Below are positions 1-6,845 of a stretch of 6,845 nucleotides of DNA, one piece after another. Below the pieces are notes generated by a model. That model was not told the DNA's origin. It saw only the letters and a list, made by a program, of their open reading frames with translations, and ran no database searches. The DNA is from JANXAZ01 sp037446605. Lineage in GTDB: Bacteria; Pseudomonadota; Alphaproteobacteria; Geminicoccales; Geminicoccaceae. The DNA lies in the NCBI GenBank assembly GCA_037446605.1, contig JBBIIE010000191.1, forward strand, positions 1-6,845. The letters run 5' to 3'. How positions within the stretch are numbered: the first letter of the stretch is position 1; each line of letters opens with the position of its first letter. The translations under genes and the position numbers were made by a program.

Positions 1-347
1 GCGCACGGTGAGCGTGCCGCGCCGGCGACCATGCCGGTCCCCGAGCCGCGCCGGCCGGGCGCGGCGGTGGCCCGCATCGTCGACCTGCTCGATCGGCCCC
101 TCGCGGCGCAGGAGGTCGACGGTCCGCTGCACGCATTGGCGGGTGAGCCCCGTCGCCCGGCCGATCGCAGTGCCGGCGCCACGGCGATCGCGCCCGGCAC
201 CTGCCGGCGCGTGCGGGACGTTCCGTGCGGCGCGACCAGCCGGTCGCCTTCCGCGAGCGGCGCACCGCTCGGTCGGAAGACCGGGAGCGGGCGCCGGGGA
301 AGGCGGCGCCGGCGGGCGTGCGCGGCGCGACGACGGCATGCGGTCAT
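1..347 (-). pseudogene. MarR-family transcriptional regulator, frameshifted and partial
   Basis: I read this as a broken winged-helix MarR regulator, cut by the left edge. Two reading frames each carry half of the family pattern. The first, with a possible ATG at 347-345, gives VFRPSGAPLAEGDRLVAP (about 281-228) and RRQVPGAIAVAP (about 209-174). These resemble the family's FRLNG..LAAGDRLVAP and RWQVLGAIALAP. The second frame then gives GTAIGRATGLTRQCVQR (174-124), the recognition helix, and the wing with DDAGHRRAR (81-55), like the usual LTRQSVQR and HHRRAK. The switch lies near 174-185, and about four residues usual in the family are missing there, so the net change is not a multiple of three. 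Conserved Trp, Leu-Asn and Lys positions are also replaced (R, P-S, R), which points to decay rather than a single read error. The second frame is open from an ATG at 357 to the edge, so an automatic caller could report an intact hypothetical gene; its first 60 residues look like noise. The family comparison is from memory, not a search. Confidence 0.6.
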
Positions 348-368
348 CGAGACGCATCTCGTTCGATG
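345..368 (-). other. Short inverted repeat at the start of the MarR remnant
   Basis: CATCGA (345-350) and TCGATG (363-368) form a perfect 6-bp inverted repeat with a 12-nt spacer. A competing inner stem, CGAGA (348-352) with TCTCG (357-361), has a 4-nt loop. It covers the possible start codons of the MarR remnant. MarR proteins commonly bind palindromes near their own start, so this could be a leftover operator. In GC-rich DNA such repeats also arise by chance. Confidence 0.25.
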
Positions 369-396
369 CCGCCGGTTGGTTCGCGGCGCCGGCGGC
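368..396 (-). terminator. Stem-loop directly after the transport operon
   Basis: GCCGCCGG (368-375) and CCGGCGGC (389-396) make a perfect 8-bp all-GC stem with a 13-nt loop. On the minus strand it starts at the base right after the TGA (399-397) of the barrel-protein gene. The placement suits an operon 3' end. No T-run follows, so if it ends transcription it is not a classical intrinsic terminator; it could instead protect the mRNA 3' end or mark a Rho-dependent site. Confidence 0.42.
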
Positions 397-1070
397 TCAG
401 AAGGCGAGCTTCACCTTCTCGAACTCGAGGCGGTAATGGCCGAGCGGGACCTTCTGGGTGACGCCCGGGACCTCGGCCAGGACGGCGGCGAGGCGGTCGC
501 GCACGCCGCGCGCCGGCCCCGGCCGCGAGGTCTCGACCAGCACCACGGCGTCGCAGAAGCCGACCGGCCGGCCCTTCTTCTCGGCGGTCTCGAGCTGCGA
601 GCCCGCGACGTTGGTCTCGCACCAGTGCACGCCCACGATGCCGTGGTCGAGATGGAGCTCGGGCAGGAGGCCGGTGACCAGCCGGCGGCGCAGGCGCTCG
701 AGCGCGTCGCCGCTGGCGTCGAGGCCGGCCAGCACGAGCTCGGCGCCGTCGCCCTTGGCCTGGCTGAAGACGGTCCGGGTCAGGCTGCGGGTGGTGTTCT
801 CGAACCAGCGGATCGCCTCGCGCGTCCACTCGGTCGGGTTGTTCAGCCGGTTCAGGTAGTCGGTGCCGACCTGCACCTCGGGGCTCACCGTCTCGTACAT
901 CATGAACCAGCGCGGCGAGGCCTCGACGGCGAGGTAGCGGCGGCCGCGGATGAAGCCCGGGATGCCGACCCGCTCGGCGACGTGCTGGTTGTCGTGCCAG
1001 GCGTAGTAGGTCTCGACCCCCTCCGCCTTGATGTCCGCCCAGATCGCGATCAGCCCTTCGCCGAACAGGG

Positions 1071-1074
<4 letters not shown>
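397..1074 (-). CDS. Tandem EthD-like (dimeric alpha/beta-barrel) protein, function unknown
   Basis: A 225-residue protein without signal peptide or membrane segment, so probably cytoplasmic. The N-terminal half (about 5-105) has the features of a ferredoxin-fold, EthD/DUF4286-like barrel domain: a first strand GLIAIWADI, then YYAWHDNQHVAERVGIPGF (23-41), matching the family pattern W-x-[DN]-x-[EQ]-H-x-x-[ER]-x-x-x-[PI]-G-F, then GRRYLAV (44-50). The second half (about 111-222) looks like a diverged repeat: strand ELVLAGL, a helix, GIVGVHWCETN (145-155), then DAVVLVETS (175-183) and a helix to the end. Its conserved His region is weaker. In this fold family members range from monooxygenases and decarboxylases to structural or binding proteins, so the activity is open. 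The ATG overlaps the ATPase stop as ATGA (1074-1071), and AAGGAG (1087-1082) sits 7 nt upstream, so translation should be coupled to the ATPase. That links it to the imported solute by inference. It is the last gene before a stem-loop. The family call is by pattern only. Confidence 0.85.
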
Positions 1075-1943
<869 letters not shown>

Positions 1944-1971
1944 CCTCGCGGTCGCCCGTGCGCGGCTCCCC

Positions 1972-2955
1972 TCACCGGGGCAGGAACTCGTTGGTGACGA
2001 AGGACATGGCCGGCCGGTCGGTCTTCAGGTCGCGGTACTGGACGAGGAGGTCCTTGGTCCGCTCCCAGTCCTCGGCCGCGGCGTAGCCGATGCCCTTGCC
2101 CCGGCTCGCGGGCGATTCGACGAGCCCCAGATCGACCAGGAGCTGCTTCCTGGTCGAGTCGCGGTCGAGATCCGGCTTCACCTTCGAGGCGGCGGCGACC
2201 GCGGCGTCGGGGTCGGCCGCGGCGGCCTGCCAGGCGCACACCGTGCCCTTGACGAAGCGGCGCACCAGGTCCGGCTGGTCGCGGATGACGTCCTCGTGGG
2301 TGTGGATCGTCATGCCGACCGTGTTGACGCCCAGATCGGCGAAGCGCAGCCCGGCGGCCTTCTGGCCCTGCGCCTCGATCAGGAAGAACTGGTCGTCGAT
2401 CCCGCCCAGGAGCGCGTCGGTCCGCCCCGCGAGGGTGGCCGGCACCTTGGCGGGCGGGTCCATGAACACGAGCTCGATCCGGCTCTGGTCGAGCCCGTTG
2501 GCCTTGACCAGCGCCGGGAACAGCTGGGTCAGGGCGTCGCCGGGGGAGACCGCGAGCTTCCTGCCCTCGAGGTCCTTGGCCACGCGGATGCCGGTCTTCT
2601 CGAGGCTGATGATCGCGAAGCCCGAGGTGTTGAGGAGCGACATCACGGCCTTCAGGGGCGTGCCGCGGCTCACCCCGATCATCAGCGAGCCGGCGTCCGA
2701 CATGCCGAAGGTGTTGCCCTTGGCGCCGACCACCTGCACGGCGCGCACCGAGCCGCGACCCTCCTCGATCGTGAGCTCGACGTTCTCCCGGGCGTAGCAG
2801 CCGTTGGCCACGCCCAGATGGAAGGGCGTGTGCAGCCCGCCCAGGTACCAGTTGAGGATCAAGGACGCCTTGTCGGCGGCGGTCGCCGGCGCTCCCGCCG
2901 CGAGCGCCCAAAGCCCCATGAGCACGCCCAGCGCGCAGCGCGCGAGCCCCGTCAT
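1972..2955 (-). CDS. ABC transporter substrate-binding protein, NMT1/THI5-like
   Basis: A 327-residue periplasmic binding protein. Residues 1-27 form a signal peptide: Arg6, a hydrophobic core (8-21) and an APATAA cleavage region near 24-27. The mature part opens with a strand and LNWYLGGLHTPFHLGVANG (34-52), the pattern of the NMT1/THI5/SsuA/ThiY class, followed by the Gly-rich turn EEGRGSVRAVQVVGAKGNTFGMSDAGS (64-90 in part) and DLEGRKLAVSPGD (128-140), the usual lobe-2 entry. Length is normal for the class. Tryptophan at 35 and the DDQFF stretch (187-191) may line the ligand cleft. This class includes proteins for hydroxymethylpyrimidine, taurine, sulfonates, nitrate and aromatic acids; I see no feature that decides among them. 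The ATG at 2955 is backed by GGGGAGG at 2967-2961, 5 nt upstream, the best ribosome binding site in the operon, which fits the high amounts needed of a binding protein. It lies between the permease and ATPase genes on the same strand. Confidence 0.94.
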   Translation of the reverse strand: MTGLARCALGVLMGLWALAAGAPATAADKASLILNWYLGGLHTPFHLGVANGCYARENVELTIEEGRGSVRAVQVVGAKGNTFGMSDAGSLMIGVSRGTPLKAVMSLLNTSGFAIISLEKTGIRVAKDLEGRKLAVSPGDALTQLFPALVKANGLDQSRIELVFMDPPAKVPATLAGRTDALLGGIDDQFFLIEAQGQKAAGLRFADLGVNTVGMTIHTHEDVIRDQPDLVRRFVKGTVCAWQAAAADPDAAVAAASKVKPDLDRDSTRKQLLVDLGLVESPASRGKGIGYAAAEDWERTKDLLVQYRDLKTDRPAMSFVTNEFLPR

Positions 2956-3131
2956 CCCAGCCTCCCCGCTCGGCTTCGTTCGGGCGGCCCCGTCCGGGCC
3001 GTCCGGAGGAGGAGACTAGGGCCTCCCGCGGGGCAGGACCATGCCCGACGGCGGCGGGGCCGTCCGCTCCGCGTGCAGGGTCCCGGGGTCTCGCCCGGAC
3101 GCCCGTCGGCGCTGCCGATGCCGCGCACGGC
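2956..3131 (-). other. Intercistronic region with three short GC-rich hairpins
   Basis: The 176-nt gap between permease stop and binding-protein start holds GACGGC/GCCGTC (3047-3052 and 3059-3064, 6-nt loop), directly abutting GGGCA/TGCCC (3031-3035 and 3042-3046, 6-nt loop), and further on GGCCC/GGGCC (2986-2990 and 2996-3000, 5-nt loop). The ribosome binding site at 2961-2967 follows. In other transport operons, stem-loops flanking the binding-protein gene shape mRNA stability so that it is made in excess. That role here is inference; short stems are common in DNA this GC-rich. No convincing promoter is visible. Confidence 0.35.
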
Positions 3132-3944
3132 TCAGGCCCCGGGCAGCGGCTCGCCCGCGCCGCGCTGGCGGGCGTGCCAGGGGATCGCCAGGCGCTCCAG
3201 GAGCTCGACCAGGCCGTAGAGCGCCAGGCCCATGACCGAGAGCAGGATGACCACGGCGAACACCATCGCCGTCTCGAGGTTGCCGTTGTACTCGAGCAGC
3301 AGGTAGCCGAGGCCGCGGTTGGAGGCCACGAACTCGGCCACCACCGCGGCCGTGGCGGCGAGTGCCGCACCGACCTTGAGCCCGGTGAACAGCTCGGGCA
3401 GCGCCTGCGGCAGGCGGATCGCGAGGAACAGCCGCCAGGCGCCCGCCCCGGTCGAGCGGCCGAGGTCGGCCACGTCCGGATCGAGCGACTTGAAGCCGGC
3501 CACCGCACCCACCACGATCGGGAAGAAGCAGAGCAGGAAGACCAGCAGCAGCTTGGGCGTGAAGCCGAAGCCGAACCAGATGATGAACAGGGGCGCGATC
3601 GCGATCTTGGGCACGATCTGCAGGAACACGATCAGCGGATAGAGCGTCCGCTCGACCAGCCGCGAGCCGGCGATCAGGAGCGCGAGCGGCAGGCTCACGA
3701 GGATGGCGAGCGCGTAGCCGGCGAGGATCTCGAGGCCGGTGACGCGCGCCGCGTCCAGCACCCGCGGCCAGCGGCCGGCGAGCTCGCTCGCCACGAGCGA
3801 GGGCGGCGGCAGGAGATAGTCCGGCACCGCCAGCAGCCGCACCGCGGCCTCCCAGAGGAGAAAGAAGGCGAGGAACGCGCCGGCCCCGGCCGCGAGCCGC
3901 CGCCGCCTCCCGCCGATCCAGGCTCCGATCCCCACATCGACCAT
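3132..3944 (-). CDS. ABC transporter permease, NitT/TauT (SsuC/TauC-like) type
   Basis: The inner-membrane channel subunit, 270 residues, that should form a homodimer. After a basic N-terminus (RRRR, 13-16) the hydrophobic segments lie near 18-36, 72-95, 101-123, 129-150, 190-206 and 225-248, the six expected of the family. VPDYLLPPPSLVASEL (40-55) is the usual stretch after the first segment, and VPKIAIAPLFIIWFGFG (111-127) is a strong class marker. The cytoplasmic coupling loop that docks on the ATPase is GRSTGAGAWRLFLAIRLPQALP (162-183), an EAA-type loop in which the Glu-Ala-Ala itself has become Ala-Asp-Leu; this variation is normal in this class. I chose ATG 3944, with GGGTGA 4 nt upstream. 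A TTG at 3992 would add 16 residues of Arg/Ala-rich sequence with no family likeness. It is the first gene of the transport operon, 156 nt after the DUF1499 gene on the same strand. Confidence 0.94.
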   Translation of the reverse strand: MVDVGIGAWIGGRRRRLAAGAGAFLAFFLLWEAAVRLLAVPDYLLPPPSLVASELAGRWPRVLDAARVTGLEILAGYALAILVSLPLALLIAGSRLVERTLYPLIVFLQIVPKIAIAPLFIIWFGFGFTPKLLLVFLLCFFPIVVGAVAGFKSLDPDVADLGRSTGAGAWRLFLAIRLPQALPELFTGLKVGAALAATAAVVAEFVASNRGLGYLLLEYNGNLETAMVFAVVILLSVMGLALYGLVELLERLAIPWHARQRGAGEPLPGA

Positions 3945-4100
3945 CCGCTCACCCCCCGACCGCAGGAAGGCGCGCGCCGCGGCCCCTGGCAAGGCCCGCG
4001 GGCGCCGGACCCCTCCGCGCCGGCCGCCCCCTTCTGGCAGGAAAAGGTTAACGCGGCCTGAACGCCGGAGCTCGCGTCGCCGCGCCGACCGTCGCCGGCC
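3945..4100 (-). promoter_or_regulatory. Upstream region of the transport operon, with an AT-rich patch
   Basis: A 156-nt gap before the permease gene. At 4042-4052 the sequence AAAAGGTTAAC is the only clearly AT-rich stretch in the window's intergenic DNA; it includes the palindrome GTTAAC (4047-4052). It lies about 100 nt upstream of the permease ATG, a reasonable place for promoter melting or a regulator site. I cannot match a -35/-10 pair or a sigma-54 site, so an exact promoter is not proposed. It is equally possible that this operon is read through from the DUF1499 gene. Confidence 0.3.
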
Positions 4101-4565
4101 TCACCCGGGCTCGGCCAGCAGCGCCGCGATCCAGCTCTCGAGCCGCTGCGCGTTGACGCCAAGGTCCCAATAGCCGGTCTCGGAACGGCTGTAGGCGGCG
4201 AAGCTCGAGCGGCCCGGGCCCTGCGGCAGGACACGGATGGCGACCGTGTCGACGAAGCCCCAGAGCCGGCTCCGCTGCTGCGCCACGAGGCGGAGCCCGA
4301 GCGGCTCGTCGAGGAGGATCGTGACGCGCGGCTGCGTGCGCAGCACCCGCCGCCAGCGCTCCAGCAGCGCGTCGGCCGGAAGCTCGAGCGTGGGGGCCGC
4401 CGCGTCGGCCACGGCAGCGCACGCACCGGGCGGGCAGACCAGCCGGTCGTTCGGCCGGCCGGTGCGCTCGACCCGGGTCGGGTCGAGATCGAGCGGGGCC
4501 GCGACGAGCGTCGCCGGCAGCGCCAGGAGGGCGAGCCAGAGGAGTGCGGTCGGGTGCGGCTGCAT
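4101..4565 (-). CDS. Secreted DUF1499 family protein
   Basis: A 154-residue protein with a signal peptide: hydrophobic residues 8-21 and a likely cut after VAA (21-23); no lipobox cysteine, so periplasmic or secreted rather than a lipoprotein. The mature part fits DUF1499. RPNDRLVCPPGAC (37-49) corresponds to the family's Asn-Cys-Val start, an amphipathic helix spans 63-77, and the family core follows: RSRLWGFVDTVAIRVLP (98-114), then FAAYSRSETGYWDLGVNAQRL (122-142), where the pattern S-R-x-G-x-x-D-[LF]-G-V-N-x-x-R is the family hallmark. Cys44 and Cys49 could pair. DUF1499 has no established function. GGAGG (4575-4571), 5 nt upstream, supports ATG 4565. It stands alone, divergent from the aminotransferase gene and 156 nt upstream of the permease gene; nothing in the sequence ties it to transport beyond position. 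Confidence 0.88.
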   Translation of the reverse strand: MQPHPTALLWLALLALPATLVAAPLDLDPTRVERTGRPNDRLVCPPGACAAVADAAAPTLELPADALLERWRRVLRTQPRVTILLDEPLGLRLVAQQRSRLWGFVDTVAIRVLPQGPGRSSFAAYSRSETGYWDLGVNAQRLESWIAALLAEPG

Positions 4566-4694
4566 GGGTACCTCCGCGGCCCGATACGCGGCCGCGCGCC
4601 GTCCGGCTCACCCGTGGCTTGCAAGCCGGCGCCGCGGTCGCCACTGTCCGGCGCGTCCTTCCCGCCGAGCGGGACACCCCCGGGAGAGGCATCC
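4566..4694. promoter_or_regulatory. Divergent promoter region with 12-bp palindrome
   Basis: This roughly 130-nt stretch separates the starts of two oppositely directed genes, so promoters for both are expected here. GGCTTGCAAGCC (4616-4627) is a perfect 12-bp palindrome, a size and form that suits a dimeric regulator's half-sites. TTGCAA within it could serve as a plus-strand -35 element, but no clear -10 follows at 17 nt. Perfect palindromes of this length are expected a few times by chance in a window of this size, so the position is the main argument. Confidence 0.35.
4682..4689 (+). promoter_or_regulatory. Ribosome binding site pointing to a CTG start
   Basis: GGGAGAGG is a strong Shine-Dalgarno match. 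It is followed after 5 nt (CATCC) by CTG at 4695-4697, in frame with the aminotransferase. No ATG, GTG or TTG lies at a usable distance downstream in that frame. It therefore favours the rare CTG start over the far-upstream ATG (4554) and GTG (4614). Confidence 0.5.
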
Positions 4695-5885
4695 CTGAGC
4701 GAGGACCCCTCGATCCGCCGCGGCCGCGGGCTCGTCCAGCTGCCCGGGCCGACCAACATCCCCGAGCGGGTGCTGCGCGCGATGCACCGCCCGACGGTCG
4801 ACTTCGGCACCGAGGCGTTCGCCGCGCTCGTCGCCGACTGCCTCGACGACCTCGCGCGGATCTTCGCCACCCGCGGCCGCGTGTTCGCCTACGCCTCCCT
4901 CGGCCACGGCGCCTGGGAGGCGGCGCTCGTCAACCTGGTCGCCCCGGGCGAGGCCGTGCTCGTCCCCGAGACCGGCCGCTTCGCCCAGGGCTGGGCGGAG
5001 ATGGCCGAGGCGCTCGGCATCGAGGTGGTGCGCGTGCCGACCGACATGCGCCGGCCGCTCGACCCGGCGGCGGTCGAGGCGGCGCTGCGCGCCGACCGGG
5101 GCGGCCGCATCCGCTGCCTCCTGGCCGTGCACGTCGAGACCTCGACCGGCATCGTCCACGACCCCGCCCTCCTGCGCGGCGCCCTCGACCGCGCCGGCCA
5201 CCCGGCGCTGCTCGTGGTCGACGCGATCGCCTCGCTCGCCTCGATGCCGCTGCCCATGGACGCGCTCGGTGTCGACGTGGTGCTGGCCGGCTCGCAGAAG
5301 GGGCTGATGCTGCCCCCCGGGCTCTCCTTCGTCGCCGCCTCGGAGCGCGCGCTCGGCGTGGCCGCGGCCGGCGGACGGCCGCGCAAGTACTGGGACTGGC
5401 GCGGCCGCGAGGGGGCCGAGAGCTACGAGCGCTTCTACGGCACGCCGCCGGTGCAGATGCTCTACGGGCTTCGGGAAGCGCTCGACATGCTGCGCGAGGA
5501 GGGGCTCGAGCGGGTGTTCGCCCGCCACGCCCGGCTCGCCCGGGCGGCGCGCGCCGCGGTCGGCCGCTGGGCCGAGGCGGGCGCGCTCTCCTTCCACTGC
5601 GTGGAGCCCGCCGCGCGCGCCGACACGGTGACGGCGATCGCCTTCGCCCCGGAGATCGAGCCGGAGCCGATCCGCCGCCTCTGCCGCGAGCGCTACGGGG
5701 TCGCCTTCGGCGGCGGCATCGGCCCGTTCCGCGGCCGTCTGCTGCGCATCGGCCACATGGGCGACCTCGACGAGGCGATGCTGCTGGGTGCGCTCGGCGT
5801 GCTCGAGCTGGCGCTCCGGGATCTGCGGGTCCCGCACGCGCCGGGCGGGGTCGAGGCCGCGATCGGCGCGCTCGCCGCCGCCTGA
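4695..5885 (+). CDS. Class V aminotransferase, serine/alanine/aspartate-glyoxylate type
   Basis: A pyridoxal-phosphate enzyme of fold type I, 396 residues from the CTG start, expected to move an amino group from an amino acid to glyoxylate. Visible landmarks: VQLPGPTNIPERVLRAM (14-30), the family N-terminus; SLGHGAWEAALVN (68-80), which cradles the cofactor phosphate; HVETSTG (146-152); VVDAIASLAS (174-183) with Asp176 that should hold the cofactor nitrogen; GSQKG (199-203) with Lys202 as the Schiff-base lysine; YWDW (232-235); GTPPVQMLYGLREALDM (249-265); and RIGHMG (351-356) with Arg351 for the substrate carboxylate. The overall likeness is to serine-glyoxylate aminotransferase (SgaA-like) and the related BhcA aspartate-glyoxylate enzyme. 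However, the usual YTPATN near 250 reads YGTPPVQM, as in alanine-glyoxylate enzymes, so the amino donor is uncertain. An ATG at 4554 would add 47 Pro/Ser/Arg-rich residues unlike the family and would overlap the opposite DUF1499 start; I prefer CTG 4695. A CNNM gene follows 15 nt later. Confidence 0.93.
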   Translation: MSEDPSIRRGRGLVQLPGPTNIPERVLRAMHRPTVDFGTEAFAALVADCLDDLARIFATRGRVFAYASLGHGAWEAALVNLVAPGEAVLVPETGRFAQGWAEMAEALGIEVVRVPTDMRRPLDPAAVEAALRADRGGRIRCLLAVHVETSTGIVHDPALLRGALDRAGHPALLVVDAIASLASMPLPMDALGVDVVLAGSQKGLMLPPGLSFVAASERALGVAAAGGRPRKYWDWRGREGAESYERFYGTPPVQMLYGLREALDMLREEGLERVFARHARLARAARAAVGRWAEAGALSFHCVEPAARADTVTAIAFAPEIEPEPIRRLCRERYGVAFGGGIGPFRGRLLRIGHMGDLDEAMLLGALGVLELALRDLRVPHAPGGVEAAIGALAAA

Positions 5886-5900
5886 GCGCGGGCGCCTGCG

Positions 5901-6845
5901 ATGCTCGTCGAGCTCCTCGTGGTCCTGGCGCTGATCCTCCTCAACGGCTTCTTCGCCATGTCCGAGCTGGCCCTGGTCGCGGCGCGCCGGCCGCGCCTGC
6001 GGGCCATGGCCGAGGCCGGGCTGCGCGGTGCCGGCCGCGCGCTGGCACTCGTCGAGAGCCCGGCCCGGTTCCTCTCGGCGGTGCAGATCGGCATCACGCT
6101 CGTGGGCCTGCTCGCCGGCGCCTTCGGCGGCGCCACGCTCGCCCAGCGGCTGGCCGACGCGGCGATGCGGCTCGGCCTGTCCTTCGAGGTGGCCGAGGTC
6201 GTGGGCGTGGCCGTCGTCGTGCTCGGCATCGGCTACGCCTCGCTGATCGCGGGCGAGCTCGTGCCCAAGCAGCTGGCACTGGCCCGCCCCGAGCGGATCG
6301 CCGCCGCCGTGGCCGGGCCGATGACGCTGCTCACCCGGATGGCGGCACCGCTCGTGGGCCTGCTCGAGGCGTCCTCGCGCGCCGTGCTCGGGCTGCTCGG
6401 CCGCACCGCCGGCCCGGCCGAGCCGGTCAGCGAGCAGGAGATCGGCGCGCTCGTCGCCGAGGCGGCGCGCGCGGGGGTGGTCGAGCCCGAGGAGAAGGCG
6501 ATGATCGGCCGGGTCATGCGCCTGGGCGACCTGCCGGTCCGCGCCGTCATGACGCCGCGCCACGAGATCGACTGGCTCGACCTCGGGCGGCCGGCCGAGG
6601 AGCTCCTCGCCCGTCTCCTCGCCAGCCCGCACAGCCGGCTGCCGGTCGGCCACGGGCGGGTCGACGACGTCACCGGCGTGCTGCGCGCCAAGGACGCGAT
6701 GGCCGATCTGGCGGCCGGGCGGCCGCTCGACGCCGGCCGGCTGGCGCGCACCCCGCCGGCGGTGCACGAGGCCGCCGACGTGCTCGCGGCACTCGCGGCG
6801 CTGCGCTCCACCGACCTCGACATGATCTTCGTGGTCGACGAGTAC
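5901..6845 (+). CDS. CNNM/CorC (HlyC/CorC family) membrane protein, 3' end outside the window
   Basis: The first 315 residues of a polytopic inner-membrane protein with a cytosolic CBS-domain pair; the stop lies beyond the right edge. The transmembrane DUF21 (CNNM) domain covers about 1-165, with hydrophobic segments at 2-19, 57-78, 98-117 and 135-160. Its markers are LNGFFAMSELALVAAR (14-29) and the GELVPKQLALARPERIA stretch (118-134). The linker SEQEIGALVAEAARAGVVEPEEKAMI (177-202 in part) and VMRLGDLPVRAVMTPR (205-220) lead into the first CBS motif, whose core runs to about 275; IFVVDEY (309-315) is the end of the second CBS strand set. A CorC_HlyC domain is expected after it. The family includes magnesium/cobalt efflux-type transporters; many members are labelled hemolysins for historical reasons. 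ATG 5901 follows the aminotransferase stop by 15 nt and has no clear Shine-Dalgarno, so it probably depends on translation from upstream. Confidence 0.92.
   Translation, partial: MLVELLVVLALILLNGFFAMSELALVAARRPRLRAMAEAGLRGAGRALALVESPARFLSAVQIGITLVGLLAGAFGGATLAQRLADAAMRLGLSFEVAEVVGVAVVVLGIGYASLIAGELVPKQLALARPERIAAAVAGPMTLLTRMAAPLVGLLEASSRAVLGLLGRTAGPAEPVSEQEIGALVAEAARAGVVEPEEKAMIGRVMRLGDLPVRAVMTPRHEIDWLDLGRPAEELLARLLASPHSRLPVGHGRVDDVTGVLRAKDAMADLAAGRPLDAGRLARTPPAVHEAADVLAALAALRSTDLDMIFVVDEY

Noticed and set aside
3945..3992. Extension of the permease to a TTG at 3992
   Set aside because: The added residues have no family likeness, while ATG 3944 gives a normal-length protein beginning just before the first membrane segment.
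4031..4052. A possible sigma-54 site (TGGCAG followed by TTAAC)
   Set aside because: The required GC element at the right spacing after GG is absent.
4608..6767. A 719-codon open frame on the minus strand opposite the aminotransferase and CNNM genes
   Set aside because: Same artefact: low-complexity Arg/His/Gly-rich product, antisense to two clear families.

Overview
The window is very GC-rich (clearly above 70% by eye) and densely coded, with long spurious open frames antisense to the real genes. The gene families suggest a high-GC proteobacterium, most plausibly an alphaproteobacterium of the Rhodospirillales/Acetobacterales kind. That placement is inference from gene content and base composition, not from a marker gene.

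Layout. (1) Positions 1-347, minus strand: the remains of a MarR-family regulator, frameshifted and eroded, running off the left edge. (2) Positions 397-3944, minus strand: a compact transport operon read right to left. It encodes an inner-membrane permease, a periplasmic NMT1/THI5-like binding protein and an ATPase of the nitrate/sulfonate/taurine/thiamine-precursor (NitT/TauT) ABC class. Last comes a 225-residue protein that looks like two tandem EthD-like dimeric alpha/beta-barrel domains, whose start codon overlaps the ATPase stop. A perfect 8-bp stem-loop follows its stop codon directly, and the 176-nt permease/binding-protein gap holds three short GC-rich hairpins. (3) Positions 4101-4565, minus strand: a secreted DUF1499-type protein. 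(4) Positions 4695-6845, plus strand: a class V aminotransferase of the serine/alanine/aspartate-glyoxylate type, then 15 nt later a CNNM/CorC (HlyC/CorC) membrane protein cut by the right edge. The two transcription directions diverge from a region of about 130 nt (4566-4694) that contains a perfect 12-bp palindrome.

How the genes may work together. The binding protein should capture a small organic solute in the periplasm, the permease and ATPase import it, and the barrel protein, made in step with the ATPase, is a candidate to bind or process the solute or a product. The solute cannot be named from the sequence. The aminotransferase and the CNNM protein probably share a transcript but have no obvious common pathway. 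The part that departs most from familiar arrangements is the transporter coupled to a tandem barrel protein of unknown function, next to a dead MarR regulator.
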